Assembly: GCA_012799115.1 (NCBI GenBank) | Contig: JAAZLY010000183.1 | Coordinates: 1 to 14,208 of the forward strand | Direction of reading: 5' to 3' | DNA from: Bacillota bacterium | GTDB taxonomy: Bacteria; Bacillota; Limnochordia; Darwinibacteriales; Darwinibacteriaceae | Length of the DNA stretch: 14,208 nt | Shown: positions 1 to 6,645 of the stretch, one piece after another | Layout: each line of letters starts with the position of its first letter | Numbering within the stretch: the stretch's first letter is position 1 | Made by a program: the position numbers and the translations under genes | The notes under the pieces: model-generated | What the model was told of the DNA's origin: nothing | What the model saw: only the letters and a program-made list of their open reading frames with translations | Database searches by the model: none

Positions 1-673
1 GTGCCATGGCTACATTGGAGCGAAACTGTGGATCGCCAAGCCTAGCCAAATCTGCGGAGTTCGACATGAATCCAACTTCAACGAGCAAGACTGGTGGCGT
101 GGCCTTGGGTAGCAGGAGAGTCGTACGGGGAATGGGGTTCGACTCATTCAGAATTTGGACTTTCTCCAGTTCCTCCAAGACTAGTCTAGCATAGATCTCG
201 TCGATGTATTGATCTTTCATGTAAAAAACAATCGCACCAGATTCTTTAGGGTCTTTGCTCGCGTTCGTGTGAACACTCATTCCTAGCTGGGCCTGATTCA
301 TGAGCTTGAAACGACCGAGCAAATCGCGGCGATGGCGGGTTCCTTCATTCACGAGATGACTCACATCGCGATCGGTCTCTCGGGTCAGTCCTACTTTGAG
401 GCCCTGGGAACGCAGAATCTCAGCCATTTTGAGCACGATATCCAAGACGTAGTCCTTTTCATAGATATCCCCTGCTCCAATCGCGCCTGGGTCGATGCCT
501 CCGTGACCTGGGTCGAGCATGATGTCATAGAGCATCTCCTGATTTAGGAGACTGACAGTATGGATTCCAAGAGGATAGTTGTGATAAATCGACAAGATCA
601 CCAGCAAGACGAATGCTCCTAATAGATAGAAGACTACGCCCTTGGGTATGATCAAAATGTTCCAACGACTCAT
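1..673 (-). CDS. cwlD: N-acetylmuramoyl-L-alanine amidase, CwlD-like (3' end cut by window)
   Basis: Zinc amidase of the Amidase_3 family, which cleaves the bond between N-acetylmuramic acid and the peptide stem in peptidoglycan. In spore formers CwlD helps make muramic lactam in the cortex. The visible 224 residues start at ATG 673-671. A hydrophobic anchor spans about residues 12-30, so the catalytic domain should lie outside the membrane. Family motifs are all present: LDPGHGG with zinc ligand His57, Glu72 in YEKDY, SVHTNAS with His135 (usually SIHANA), and LVEVGFMSN with catalytic Glu199. The spacing and the segment RFKLMNQAQ resemble Bacillus CwlD. Only the last few residues are missing, because the frame is still open at base 1. 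The gene is divergent from the SYLF/luxS pair. A sporulation role is inferred from family resemblance; a vegetative or germination amidase of the same fold is possible. Confidence 0.9.
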   Translation of the reverse strand, partial: MSRWNILIIPKGVVFYLLGAFVLLVILSIYHNYPLGIHTVSLLNQEMLYDIMLDPGHGGIDPGAIGAGDIYEKDYVLDIVLKMAEILRSQGLKVGLTRETDRDVSHLVNEGTRHRRDLLGRFKLMNQAQLGMSVHTNASKDPKESGAIVFYMKDQYIDEIYARLVLEELEKVQILNESNPIPRTTLLLPKATPPVLLVEVGFMSNSADLARLGDPQFRSNVAMA

Positions 674-753
674 TACCTTCCCCCCTCGCCCCATGTATAT
701 TCGTGAGGGGGTTGGACTAAACCAAGGCAAACACATTCCTAGGAGGATGACAG
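674..753. promoter_or_regulatory. Divergent intergenic region with inverted repeat
   Basis: This 80-bp gap must hold the start signals of the amidase (leftward) and the SYLF-luxS pair (rightward), unless a promoter lies inside a gene. It contains a 7-bp inverted repeat, CCCCCTC at 681-687 and GAGGGGG at 705-711, with a 17-base spacer. In the amidase transcript the second arm is part of the G-rich stretch just upstream of the ATG, which also serves as its ribosome binding site. On the plus strand AGGAGG at 741-746 lies 7 nt before the SYLF ATG. No convincing -35/-10 pair was seen in either direction: TTGG-type -35 candidates lack a good -10. Confidence 0.45.
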
Positions 754-1455
754 ATGAGACGACTAATTCTTCTGACCCTAGTAGCACTCTTGTCTCTAGG
801 CACAACAGCATTTGCGGCCCAGACTCCAGACGAACTTTTGGCCGATGCGGTTTCAGCTCTCAAGGAGATTGCTGAACAACCAGATTCAGAGCACTTTAAC
901 CGTATGCTGCAAAACGCCCACGGAGTTGCGATCTTTCCCTCACTCATTAAGGCAGGACTCGGTCTAGGCGGCAGATTTGGCGAGGGTGTTGTGTTGAAGT
1001 ATGATGCGGAGAAAGGAGTCTGGTATGGACCCTATTTCGTTCAAATGAAGGGCATCTCCTATGGATTCCAATTGGGAGTTCAAACCACTTCGTTAGTCCT
1101 GGTGATGGCGGCCGAACAGGGTATGCAAAGCCTCCAGGAAGGCAAGATCACCCTTGGGGGGAATCTGTCAGTAGCCATCGGCCCCATCGGGCGATCAGCG
1201 GAAGCTGGTACCAACTTGAGCCTTGACGCGGTCATGTACAGTTACTCCATCAGCAAGGGTGCCTTTATTGGAGCATCCCTAGAGGGTGCATCCATTGACA
1301 ATAACGTAAATGCCAATCACGTCTATTGGAATAAAGTATTGACCCCTGAGGAGATGTTAACAAAGCGAGCATCAAAGAGGGAGATCCAAGGGTTGATCCA
1401 CGAGCTGAACCGAATCATAGACCTAGATCATCAAGGACAGGAGGTGGCCTCGTGA
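754..1455 (+). CDS. Secreted SYLF (Ysc84/DUF500) domain protein
   Basis: Protein of the SYLF family, a lipid-binding domain known from eukaryotic SH3YL1/Ysc84 and found in many bacterial exported proteins of unclear function. Residues 1-21 form a signal peptide (Arg-Arg, a hydrophobic core, then AFA before the likely cut), so the product should be exported and may sit at the membrane. The domain fills about residues 25-215. Typical segments are GVAIFPSLIKAGLGLGGRFG (57-76), with its glycine-rich turn, and YSISKGAFIGASLEGA near 164-179. The start ATG has AGGAGG at 741-746, spaced 7 nt. The stop TGA overlaps the luxS GTG by four bases (GTGA), implying co-transcription and translational coupling. 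No known biochemical link to LuxS exists. Phosphoinositide binding is a eukaryotic finding and should not be assumed here. Confidence 0.88.
   Translation: MRRLILLTLVALLSLGTTAFAAQTPDELLADAVSALKEIAEQPDSEHFNRMLQNAHGVAIFPSLIKAGLGLGGRFGEGVVLKYDAEKGVWYGPYFVQMKGISYGFQLGVQTTSLVLVMAAEQGMQSLQEGKITLGGNLSVAIGPIGRSAEAGTNLSLDAVMYSYSISKGAFIGASLEGASIDNNVNANHVYWNKVLTPEEMLTKRASKREIQGLIHELNRIIDLDHQGQEVAS
1439..1455 (+). promoter_or_regulatory. luxS ribosome binding site and GTGA stop/start overlap
   Basis: AGGAGGTGG at 1439-1447 lies inside the last codons of the SYLF gene and is placed 7 nt (counted from AGGAGG) before GTG 1452-1454. The TGA of the SYLF gene is 1453-1455. This fixes the luxS start at a GTG and suggests coupled translation. 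Confidence 0.85.
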
Positions 1456-1904
1456 CCACCGTAAAAGTGGAGAGTTTTTCCTTAGATCACACAACTGTCA
1501 ATGCGCCCCATGTGCGACTGGCAGAAGTGTTCGAAACGCCCAAGGGGGACGTTATCGCAAAGTACGACTTGCGCTTCACGCAACCAAATGAGAACATTAT
1601 GCCCACTAGTGCAGTCCACTCCCTTGAGCATCTTTTGGCAGGATATCTCCGTGAGGAGTTGCCTGGAATCATCGATCTCTCGCCCATGGGCTGTCGAACT
1701 GGATTTTACCTCATCCGTCTCGGACAAGCTAGTGAAGGAGAAATCGCTGGTGCGTTAATTCGGTCGTTAAAGAAGGTACTCGAAGCAGAAGAGATTCCTG
1801 CCCGTAATCCTCTCCAATGCGGTAACTACCGAGACATGTCCCTTTTTGGGGCTCAGGAATACGCCAAAGAAGTGCGGCAGGGTCTCCAAAGAAAGTATAC
1901 CTAA
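1452..1904 (+). CDS. luxS: S-ribosylhomocysteine lyase LuxS
   Basis: Metalloenzyme of the activated methyl cycle. It splits S-ribosylhomocysteine into homocysteine and 4,5-dihydroxy-2,3-pentanedione, the precursor of AI-2. The 150-residue product is slightly shorter than the usual 155-160. Metal ligands His56 and His60 and the catalytic Glu59 are in HSLEHL, Cys81 (the second acid/base) is in SPMGCRTGFY, and the third ligand Cys123 is in QCGNYRD. The substrate-binding segments LDH (11-13) and YDLRF (38-42) are intact, so the enzyme should be active. The residue after CGNYRD is Met130-adjacent (CGNYRDMSL), where many relatives have His; it is not a known catalytic position. The start is GTG 1452, overlapping the SYLF stop. 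No S-adenosylhomocysteine nucleosidase (Pfs) or AI-2 receptor gene is nearby, so metabolic detoxification is the safe role and signalling is unproven. Confidence 0.97.
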   Translation: MTTVKVESFSLDHTTVNAPHVRLAEVFETPKGDVIAKYDLRFTQPNENIMPTSAVHSLEHLLAGYLREELPGIIDLSPMGCRTGFYLIRLGQASEGEIAGALIRSLKKVLEAEEIPARNPLQCGNYRDMSLFGAQEYAKEVRQGLQRKYT

Positions 1905-1911
1905 GAAGAAA

Positions 1912-1949
1912 GCCCGCGGTTCACAGTGATCCGCGGGCACGCTTTTTTT
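1912..1949. terminator. Bidirectional intrinsic terminator between luxS and glnS
   Basis: A perfect 8-bp GC-rich stem (GCCCGCGG at 1912-1919 with CCGCGGGC at 1931-1938) encloses an 11-base loop. It is followed by seven T on the plus strand (1943-1949), so it should end luxS transcripts 8 bases after the stop codon. Read from the other strand, the same stem is followed by TTTCTTCTT, giving a weaker but plausible terminator for the convergent glnS gene, whose stop is at 1955-1957. Confidence 0.93.
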
Positions 1950-1954
1950 CGTTC

Positions 1955-3625
1955 TTACTTGCTCACTTTGGACCAAGTGTCTCTTAGGGCGACCGTCTGG
2001 TTGAATACAGGTCGTTCTGGCTTTGAGTCCGGATCGACACAGAAGTACCCCTGCCGTTCGAACTGGAACTTATCTTCTGGCTTGACATCTGCCAGGTTCA
2101 CTTCGACTCTAGAATCCGTAAGGACTTCCAGAGAATTCGGATTGAGAATATCCTCTAACTCTCCCACACTTGGATCCTCCACAGTGAATAAATGGTCGTA
2201 GATACGAACCTCGGCTGGCAAGGAGTGATTGGCTGCCACCCAGTGCAGTGTCGCCTTTACCTTGCGTCCGTCTGGAGCCGAGCCCCCCTTCGTCTCGGGA
2301 TCATAGGTAGCCCGAATCTCCACGATATTCCCCTCTTCATCGCGAATGACGTCCGTACAGGTGATAAAGTAAGCAAAGCGTAAGCGTACCTCTCGACCTG
2401 GCGCGAGCCTGAAGAATTTCTTCGGGGGATCGATCATAAAGTCTTCCTGCTCGATATAAATCTCACGTTCAAAGGGAATTTGCCTGGTACCTGCCGCGGG
2501 ATCCTGCGGATTGTTGACACCTTCCACATACTCCACTTGTCCCTCGGGATAGTTCTCGATGACAACCTTCAAGGGACGAAGTACAGCCATGGTCCGAGGC
2601 GAAGTCTGATTCAGATCTTCCCTCAAGCAGTGCTCTAGGAAGGCATAATCCACCATACTGTTGGCCTTAGAAACTCCAATTCGTTCTGCAAAGTCTCGAA
2701 TGGCAGCAGGCGTATAACCTCTCCTACGAAGTCCTGAGAGGGTTGGCATCCGCGGATCATCCCAGCCATTGACAAGACCCCTGTTTACCAACTCCAGAAG
2801 TTTGCGTTTGCTCATCATTGTGTAGGTAAGATTCAGTCTGGCAAACTCAATCTGCTGGGGATGTGGTTTTGGATATACTTGCTCCAAAATCCAATCGTAC
2901 AAAGGTCGATTGTTCTCAAACTCTAGGGTACAAATGGAATGGGTAATATTCTCAATTGCGTCCGAGAGACAGTGAGTAAAATCATACATTGGATAAATGC
3001 ACCACTGATCGCCTGTGCGGTGATGGGTAACCTTGCGAATACGATACAAGGTTGGATCGCGCATCACGATATTGGGTGATGCCATATCGATCTTGGCCCG
3101 TAAGACATGACTGCCTTCTTCAAACTCGCCTTGCCTCATTCTGTGGAATAAGTCTAAGTTCTCTTCAACAGAACGATTACGATACGGGCTGTCTTTTCCG
3201 GGTTCCGTAAGGGTGCCTCGATAGGCACGAATCTCCTCTGCACTTAGCTCACAGACATAAGCCTTCCCCTGCTTGATCAGCTCTACTGCTAAGTCATAGA
3301 GCTGTTCAAAGTAGTCTGAAGCGAAATAGAGATGCTCACCCCAATCAAAACCAAGCCAATGGACGTCCCGCATGATGCTCTCAATGTACTCGGTTTCTTC
3401 CTTTTCTGGGTTGGTATCATCAAAACGCAGGTGACACGTACCCTTGTAGTCGCGGGCTATGCCGAAATTGAGGCAAATAGACTTAGCATGCCCGATGTGC
3501 AAATAGCCATTGGGTTCTGGAGGAAAACGAGTGACAACAGCCTGGTGCTTGCCAGTGGCCAAGTCCTCGTCAATAATATTCCTAATAAAATTGGATGGGG
3601 CATTTGTGTTCGTGTCCATCAGCAT
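1955..3625 (-). CDS. glnS: Glutaminyl-tRNA synthetase
   Basis: Class I aminoacyl-tRNA synthetase that joins glutamine to tRNA-Gln using ATP. The 556-residue length matches bacterial GlnRS. The ATP-site motif FPPEPNGYLHIGH is at residues 34-46. The KMSKS-type loop is MSKRK (271-275). The tRNA-Gln acceptor-stem and active-site region TGDQWCIYPMYDFTHCLSDA (204-223) separates it from GluRS, as does the two-part beta-barrel anticodon-binding region from about 345 to the end. Two starts are possible: ATG 3625 (2-4 nt after the purine-rich site) or ATG 3619 (AGAGG spaced 8 nt); the second fits the ribosome binding site better. A promoter lies just upstream, so glnS can be transcribed apart from psuK. 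Many Bacillota lack GlnRS and use GatCAB transamidation, so this gene is probably of transferred origin. Confidence 0.97.
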   Translation of the reverse strand: MLMDTNTNAPSNFIRNIIDEDLATGKHQAVVTRFPPEPNGYLHIGHAKSICLNFGIARDYKGTCHLRFDDTNPEKEETEYIESIMRDVHWLGFDWGEHLYFASDYFEQLYDLAVELIKQGKAYVCELSAEEIRAYRGTLTEPGKDSPYRNRSVEENLDLFHRMRQGEFEEGSHVLRAKIDMASPNIVMRDPTLYRIRKVTHHRTGDQWCIYPMYDFTHCLSDAIENITHSICTLEFENNRPLYDWILEQVYPKPHPQQIEFARLNLTYTMMSKRKLLELVNRGLVNGWDDPRMPTLSGLRRRGYTPAAIRDFAERIGVSKANSMVDYAFLEHCLREDLNQTSPRTMAVLRPLKVVIENYPEGQVEYVEGVNNPQDPAAGTRQIPFEREIYIEQEDFMIDPPKKFFRLAPGREVRLRFAYFITCTDVIRDEEGNIVEIRATYDPETKGGSAPDGRKVKATLHWVAANHSLPAEVRIYDHLFTVEDPSVGELEDILNPNSLEVLTDSRVEVNLADVKPEDKFQFERQGYFCVDPDSKPERPVFNQTVALRDTWSKVSK

Positions 3626-3653
3626 ATCCTCTCCTATAGCTTACTATCTATTC

Positions 3654-3681
3654 ACTTTAGCATATCCACGGCAACTGTCAA
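3654..3681 (-). promoter_or_regulatory. Sigma-A-type promoter for glnS
   Basis: On the minus strand a consensus -35 TTGACA (3681-3676) is followed after 16 bases by TAAAGT (3659-3654). The TG one base upstream (TGC before TAAAGT) adds an extended -10. The -35 contains the TGA stop codon of psuK (3680-3678). Transcription would begin near 3647, leaving a short leader of about 22 nt before the first glnS ATG. It is the best promoter match in the window. Confidence 0.75.
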
Positions 3682-4556
3682 GCAATGGGTCGTCCACCAT
3701 AATGTAGCACGCAGTTTCCGCCCACATCATTACCAGCCTCAGCACTCTCCAGGACAGAAGCACCTTGGAGTGAGGCATAAAGATAACCAGCGGCGAATGC
3801 GTCTCCTGCCCCGGTCGTATCGACGGCCAGAACAGGCTTTGTAGGCACGTGGGAAAGAAAGCCCCTGTTAGCCACTAAGCAACCTTCGGAACCCATGGTC
3901 ATGATAACACAAGGGTACATCTCCGAAAGTCTTTTTGCTACGGCTTCCGGCTCAACCTCGCCGGTCAAAACCATACCCTCATCCAAGTTCGGGAAGATCA
4001 GGGATGCTTCCGCTGTGAGGTGTAAGAATCTCTCCGCACCAAACTCCTTGAGTAGAGCGTAGGAAGACGGATCGACCGAAAAGGGAATGTCTCGTTCTCG
4101 GATCTTTGCCAAAAGTGTTATCGTGGTCGATGCAAGCTCCTGCGAACCAAAGAAGGAATAACCGGTAAGATGCATATGCTGTAAGCCATCGAAGAATTCG
4201 TCGGGAATGTCACTTGGCACAACCTGTAGATTCGCACCTCGAGATGTAACCATCGTTCGCTCACCGCGATCATCTAAGAAGAGCAGGATGGTTCCAGTGG
4301 GATCGTCCTTTTCTGTCAAACAGGTCTCTACACCATAGCTCGCTAACTCCAGGGCTAGGGTGTTACCTGCCAGATCGCCACCGATAGCACCTGCAAAGCG
4401 GACATTCGCACCCAGGCTACCAAGCCAAGCAGCAACATTTGCCGCAGACCCTCCCCCTTGATATGAGATCGCTCCCGTTACATCACTACCGATCTGTAAC
4501 GGGCCATGGGACCTCACTGCCACATCTAGAATCAGGTCACCGAACACGCCGATCAT
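3678..4556 (-). CDS. psuK: PfkB-family kinase, probable pseudouridine kinase
   Basis: Ribokinase/PfkB-fold sugar or nucleoside kinase of 292 residues. Family signature 1 is the glycine-rich segment at residues 34-61 (GGGSAANVAAWLG at its start). The NxxE motif that helps bind magnesium is at 190-193 (NLDE). Signature 2 is DTTGAGDAFAAGYLYAS (246-262), with catalytic base Asp252 and the anion hole GAGD. PfkB sequence alone does not settle substrate. The assignment to pseudouridine comes from the adjacent psuG, which starts just upstream in the transcript with only 2 nt between genes. PsuK phosphorylates pseudouridine to pseudouridine 5'-phosphate, the substrate of PsuG. The start ATG has GGGGAG spaced 6 nt, inside the psuG end. 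Adenosine or ribose kinase activity remains possible. There is no N-terminal HTH fusion as in some enterobacterial PsuK proteins. Confidence 0.85.
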   Translation of the reverse strand: MIGVFGDLILDVAVRSHGPLQIGSDVTGAISYQGGGSAANVAAWLGSLGANVRFAGAIGGDLAGNTLALELASYGVETCLTEKDDPTGTILLFLDDRGERTMVTSRGANLQVVPSDIPDEFFDGLQHMHLTGYSFFGSQELASTTITLLAKIRERDIPFSVDPSSYALLKEFGAERFLHLTAEASLIFPNLDEGMVLTGEVEPEAVAKRLSEMYPCVIMTMGSEGCLVANRGFLSHVPTKPVLAVDTTGAGDAFAAGYLYASLQGASVLESAEAGNDVGGNCVLHYGGRPIA

Positions 4557-4558
4557 AA

Positions 4559-5464
4559 TTAACTCCCCAGACTATACGTTTGAGCAAGCTTGGCACCGAG
4601 AAGCAAATTATTCTTGACCAAGGCGATATTAGCCTTCACCGTCTCCCCCTGGCTTACTTCGTGGAGTCGCCGAAGGATGTAGGGTGTCACGTGCTTACCC
4701 TGCACTCCCTGTTCCTCGACCTCTGCTAAAATCATGTCTAGCCAGGCGTTAAACTGCCTGGAATCGAGTTCATCTGCCAGAGGAATCGGGGTTGTAACCA
4801 GTATTCCGCCACCGATCTCAAGGGTCTCTTTCGTCTCAAATATCTTCACTATATCAGCGGGGTTGTCAACCCGGTAGTCTACCCTAAGACCACTATCCCG
4901 GAGATAAAATGCGGGGAACCCCTCTGTCTGATAGCCTACTACCACTGTTCCTTGACTCTCTAGTACCTCCAAGGTCTTGGGGAGATCGAGGACAGATTTT
5001 GCACCAGCACATACGACCATCAGATTGTAGCTTGCCAGGGCTTGCAAGTCCGCGGAAATATCGAAGCTCTGTTCAGCTCCTCGGTGAACCCCCCCAATAC
5101 CACCAGTAACAAAAACTTTGATGCCAGCCAAATGGGCAATCTGCATCGTGGTTGCCACCGTTGTGGCCCCGTCAAGACCTAGGGCTAAGAGCGAGGGAAC
5201 ATCTCGTAGGCTAGCTTTGGGGATATTTCCAGCCTTAGCAATGTAGTGAAGCTCATCCTCGGTTAGTCCCACCTTTAACTTCCCGCCCAAAATGGCGATG
5301 GTTGCTGGTACTACCCCCTCGGCTCGCAACAGACTTTCCAACTCCAAACCGAGCTGGTAGTTGTCGGGATAAGGAAAACCATGGGCAATAATCGTAGACT
5401 CCAGGGCAACTACCGGTTTGCTATTCGCCAACGCTTGCTCTACTTCTGGACTTAAGTGTAACAT
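4559..5464 (-). CDS. psuG: Pseudouridine-5'-phosphate glycosidase
   Basis: Enzyme that reversibly cleaves the C-glycosidic bond of pseudouridine 5'-phosphate to uracil and ribose 5-phosphate; the equilibrium favours synthesis, but in cells it works in degradation. The 301-residue length is typical. The active-site residues expected from the Escherichia coli enzyme are visible: Glu22 in VALESTI, Lys83 in NIPKASLRD, the metal-binding Asp in DISADL (135-140), and the Lys156 in CAGAKSVLDLP that forms the imine with the opened sugar. The glycine-rich phosphate loop VTGGIGGVHRGA (119-130) is also intact. The start ATG 5464-5462 is 1 nt after the methyltransferase stop, with AAAGGAGG ending 6 nt before it. 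The gene is followed directly by psuK. No dedicated nucleoside transporter is in the window. Confidence 0.96.
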   Translation of the reverse strand: MLHLSPEVEQALANSKPVVALESTIIAHGFPYPDNYQLGLELESLLRAEGVVPATIAILGGKLKVGLTEDELHYIAKAGNIPKASLRDVPSLLALGLDGATTVATTMQIAHLAGIKVFVTGGIGGVHRGAEQSFDISADLQALASYNLMVVCAGAKSVLDLPKTLEVLESQGTVVVGYQTEGFPAFYLRDSGLRVDYRVDNPADIVKIFETKETLEIGGGILVTTPIPLADELDSRQFNAWLDMILAEVEEQGVQGKHVTPYILRRLHEVSQGETVKANIALVKNNLLLGAKLAQTYSLGS

Positions 5465-5465
5465 C

Positions 5466-6641
5466 CTAACCCTCCTTTGTTAACAACGCTTCTAGCGTGG
5501 GCTTAATACCCCACGATGTCGCAAAGCTACGATATTCTTCTAGCGCCTGCCGTTTATTTGTCTTAGGATCCAAAAACGCACGGATGAGGAGGTTCTTGGG
5601 CGTATGTTCTAAGTCTATAAACTCCATCACCCGCACCAAGTATCCCTGCGTCTCTAGGAGTTTACCCCGAGCAGCATCAGTCAATAAGGCGGCAACGCGC
5701 TCTTTGAGAATTCCATGTTCGAGAAGAACTGGTTCCTTCGTTTGCTCGAGTTGCCCGAGGACTTCATGCTGACAACAGGGAACAGCAAGAATCACCTGTG
5801 CTCCCCATTGTACCGCCTGGGCCAAAGCATAATCCGTGGCCACATCACAGGCGTGGAGCGACACAACCACATCTACCCTATCATCCGCCTTAAAGTCTCT
5901 AATATCTTCGGCATAGAAGCGCAGGTGTTCAAAACCTAGTCGCAGAGCCATCTCGTTACAGAAGGCCACTACATCTTCCTTAAGATCGAGGCCAATAATC
6001 TGAACATCACGCTTCAAGTGCTCTACGAGGTAGTAGTACAAGGCGAACGTTAGGTAAGCCTTTCCACTTCCAAAGTCGACAATTCGCAAAGGCCTGTCAC
6101 CTTGATCAGGCAAGTAGGGCATACAGTCCTCTACAACTTCTAGATATTTGTTCAACTGCCTGAACTTGTGGTACCGCTTCTTAAGAACCCTCCCTGCCTC
6201 ATTCATGACTCCAAGTTCTACCAAGAACGGGTAGGCAGTCCCTTCTCGCAAGAGATATTGCTTGGTTCTATTGTGCGCCAGATCAACATCTTGCCCCTTG
6301 CGGGATGGTTCATGTTGCAGGATCTTCATGGCACCTTTCTTACTCACTAGGACCTGCCAATCTGCCTCAGGCGTGAAAATATGACCTTGGCGAAAAACTC
6401 CGTTCATAAGGTCTAGAACTAGTTCTTCGACCTGCTCCGCGGATAGATTCTCATGAAGCTCTTTCTGTCCGTAGTGATAGGTGACCTGGTAGGCTAGCTC
6501 ACCTTTCAGCTCAAGGGGACGCAAGGATACCTTCTCATACTGGGTTTGTTTGCTCCGTAACTTACTCAGGGTACAGCCGAGAAGATTCTCCTCCTCCAGG
6601 ATCCTCCCAAGGAGCACCGCTAATTGACTATCTTCCCTCAC
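5466..6641 (-). CDS. Class I SAM-dependent methyltransferase (METTL25/PF13679-like)
   Basis: A 391-residue protein with a Rossmann-fold methyltransferase domain in its second half. Motif I is VDFGSGKAYLT (188-198), the acidic end of strand 2 is GLDLKED (217-223), and the later strands carry SLHACDVATD (261-270) and AVPCCQHE (286-293). The His-Ala-Cys and Pro-Cys-Cys segments are typical of the PF13679 methyltransferases related to eukaryotic METTL25/RRNAD1. EHTPKNLLIRA (345-355) is another conserved patch. The first 150 residues show no domain I recognise and may bind the substrate. The substrate is not known; RNA is only a guess from the neighbours. The start is GTG 6641-6639, 4 nt after the kinase-like gene's stop, with AAGGAG spaced 7 nt. 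The stop is 1 nt before psuG, so the protein should be made together with the pseudouridine enzymes. Confidence 0.85.
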   Translation of the reverse strand: MREDSQLAVLLGRILEEENLLGCTLSKLRSKQTQYEKVSLRPLELKGELAYQVTYHYGQKELHENLSAEQVEELVLDLMNGVFRQGHIFTPEADWQVLVSKKGAMKILQHEPSRKGQDVDLAHNRTKQYLLREGTAYPFLVELGVMNEAGRVLKKRYHKFRQLNKYLEVVEDCMPYLPDQGDRPLRIVDFGSGKAYLTFALYYYLVEHLKRDVQIIGLDLKEDVVAFCNEMALRLGFEHLRFYAEDIRDFKADDRVDVVVSLHACDVATDYALAQAVQWGAQVILAVPCCQHEVLGQLEQTKEPVLLEHGILKERVAALLTDAARGKLLETQGYLVRVMEFIDLEHTPKNLLIRAFLDPKTNKRQALEEYRSFATSWGIKPTLEALLTKEG

Positions 6642-6645
6642 ATAA

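Noticed and set aside
332..547. Open frame of 71 codons on the plus strand
   Set aside because: It is antisense to the catalytic core of the amidase, whose motifs are unmistakable; there is no independent support.
712..740. Candidate plus-strand promoter TTGGAC with a -10 near 735
   Set aside because: The -10 candidate (ATTCCT) matches the consensus poorly and overlaps the region next to the ribosome binding site, so transcription would start too late.
1452..1904. luxS as evidence for AI-2 quorum sensing
   Set aside because: No AI-2 receptor, Lsr transport or signalling gene is in the window. LuxS has a metabolic role that fully explains its presence.
3332..3844. Open frame of 170 codons on the plus strand
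   Set aside because: It lies antisense to the well-supported glnS start region and the psuK end, has no family motif and no ribosome binding site.
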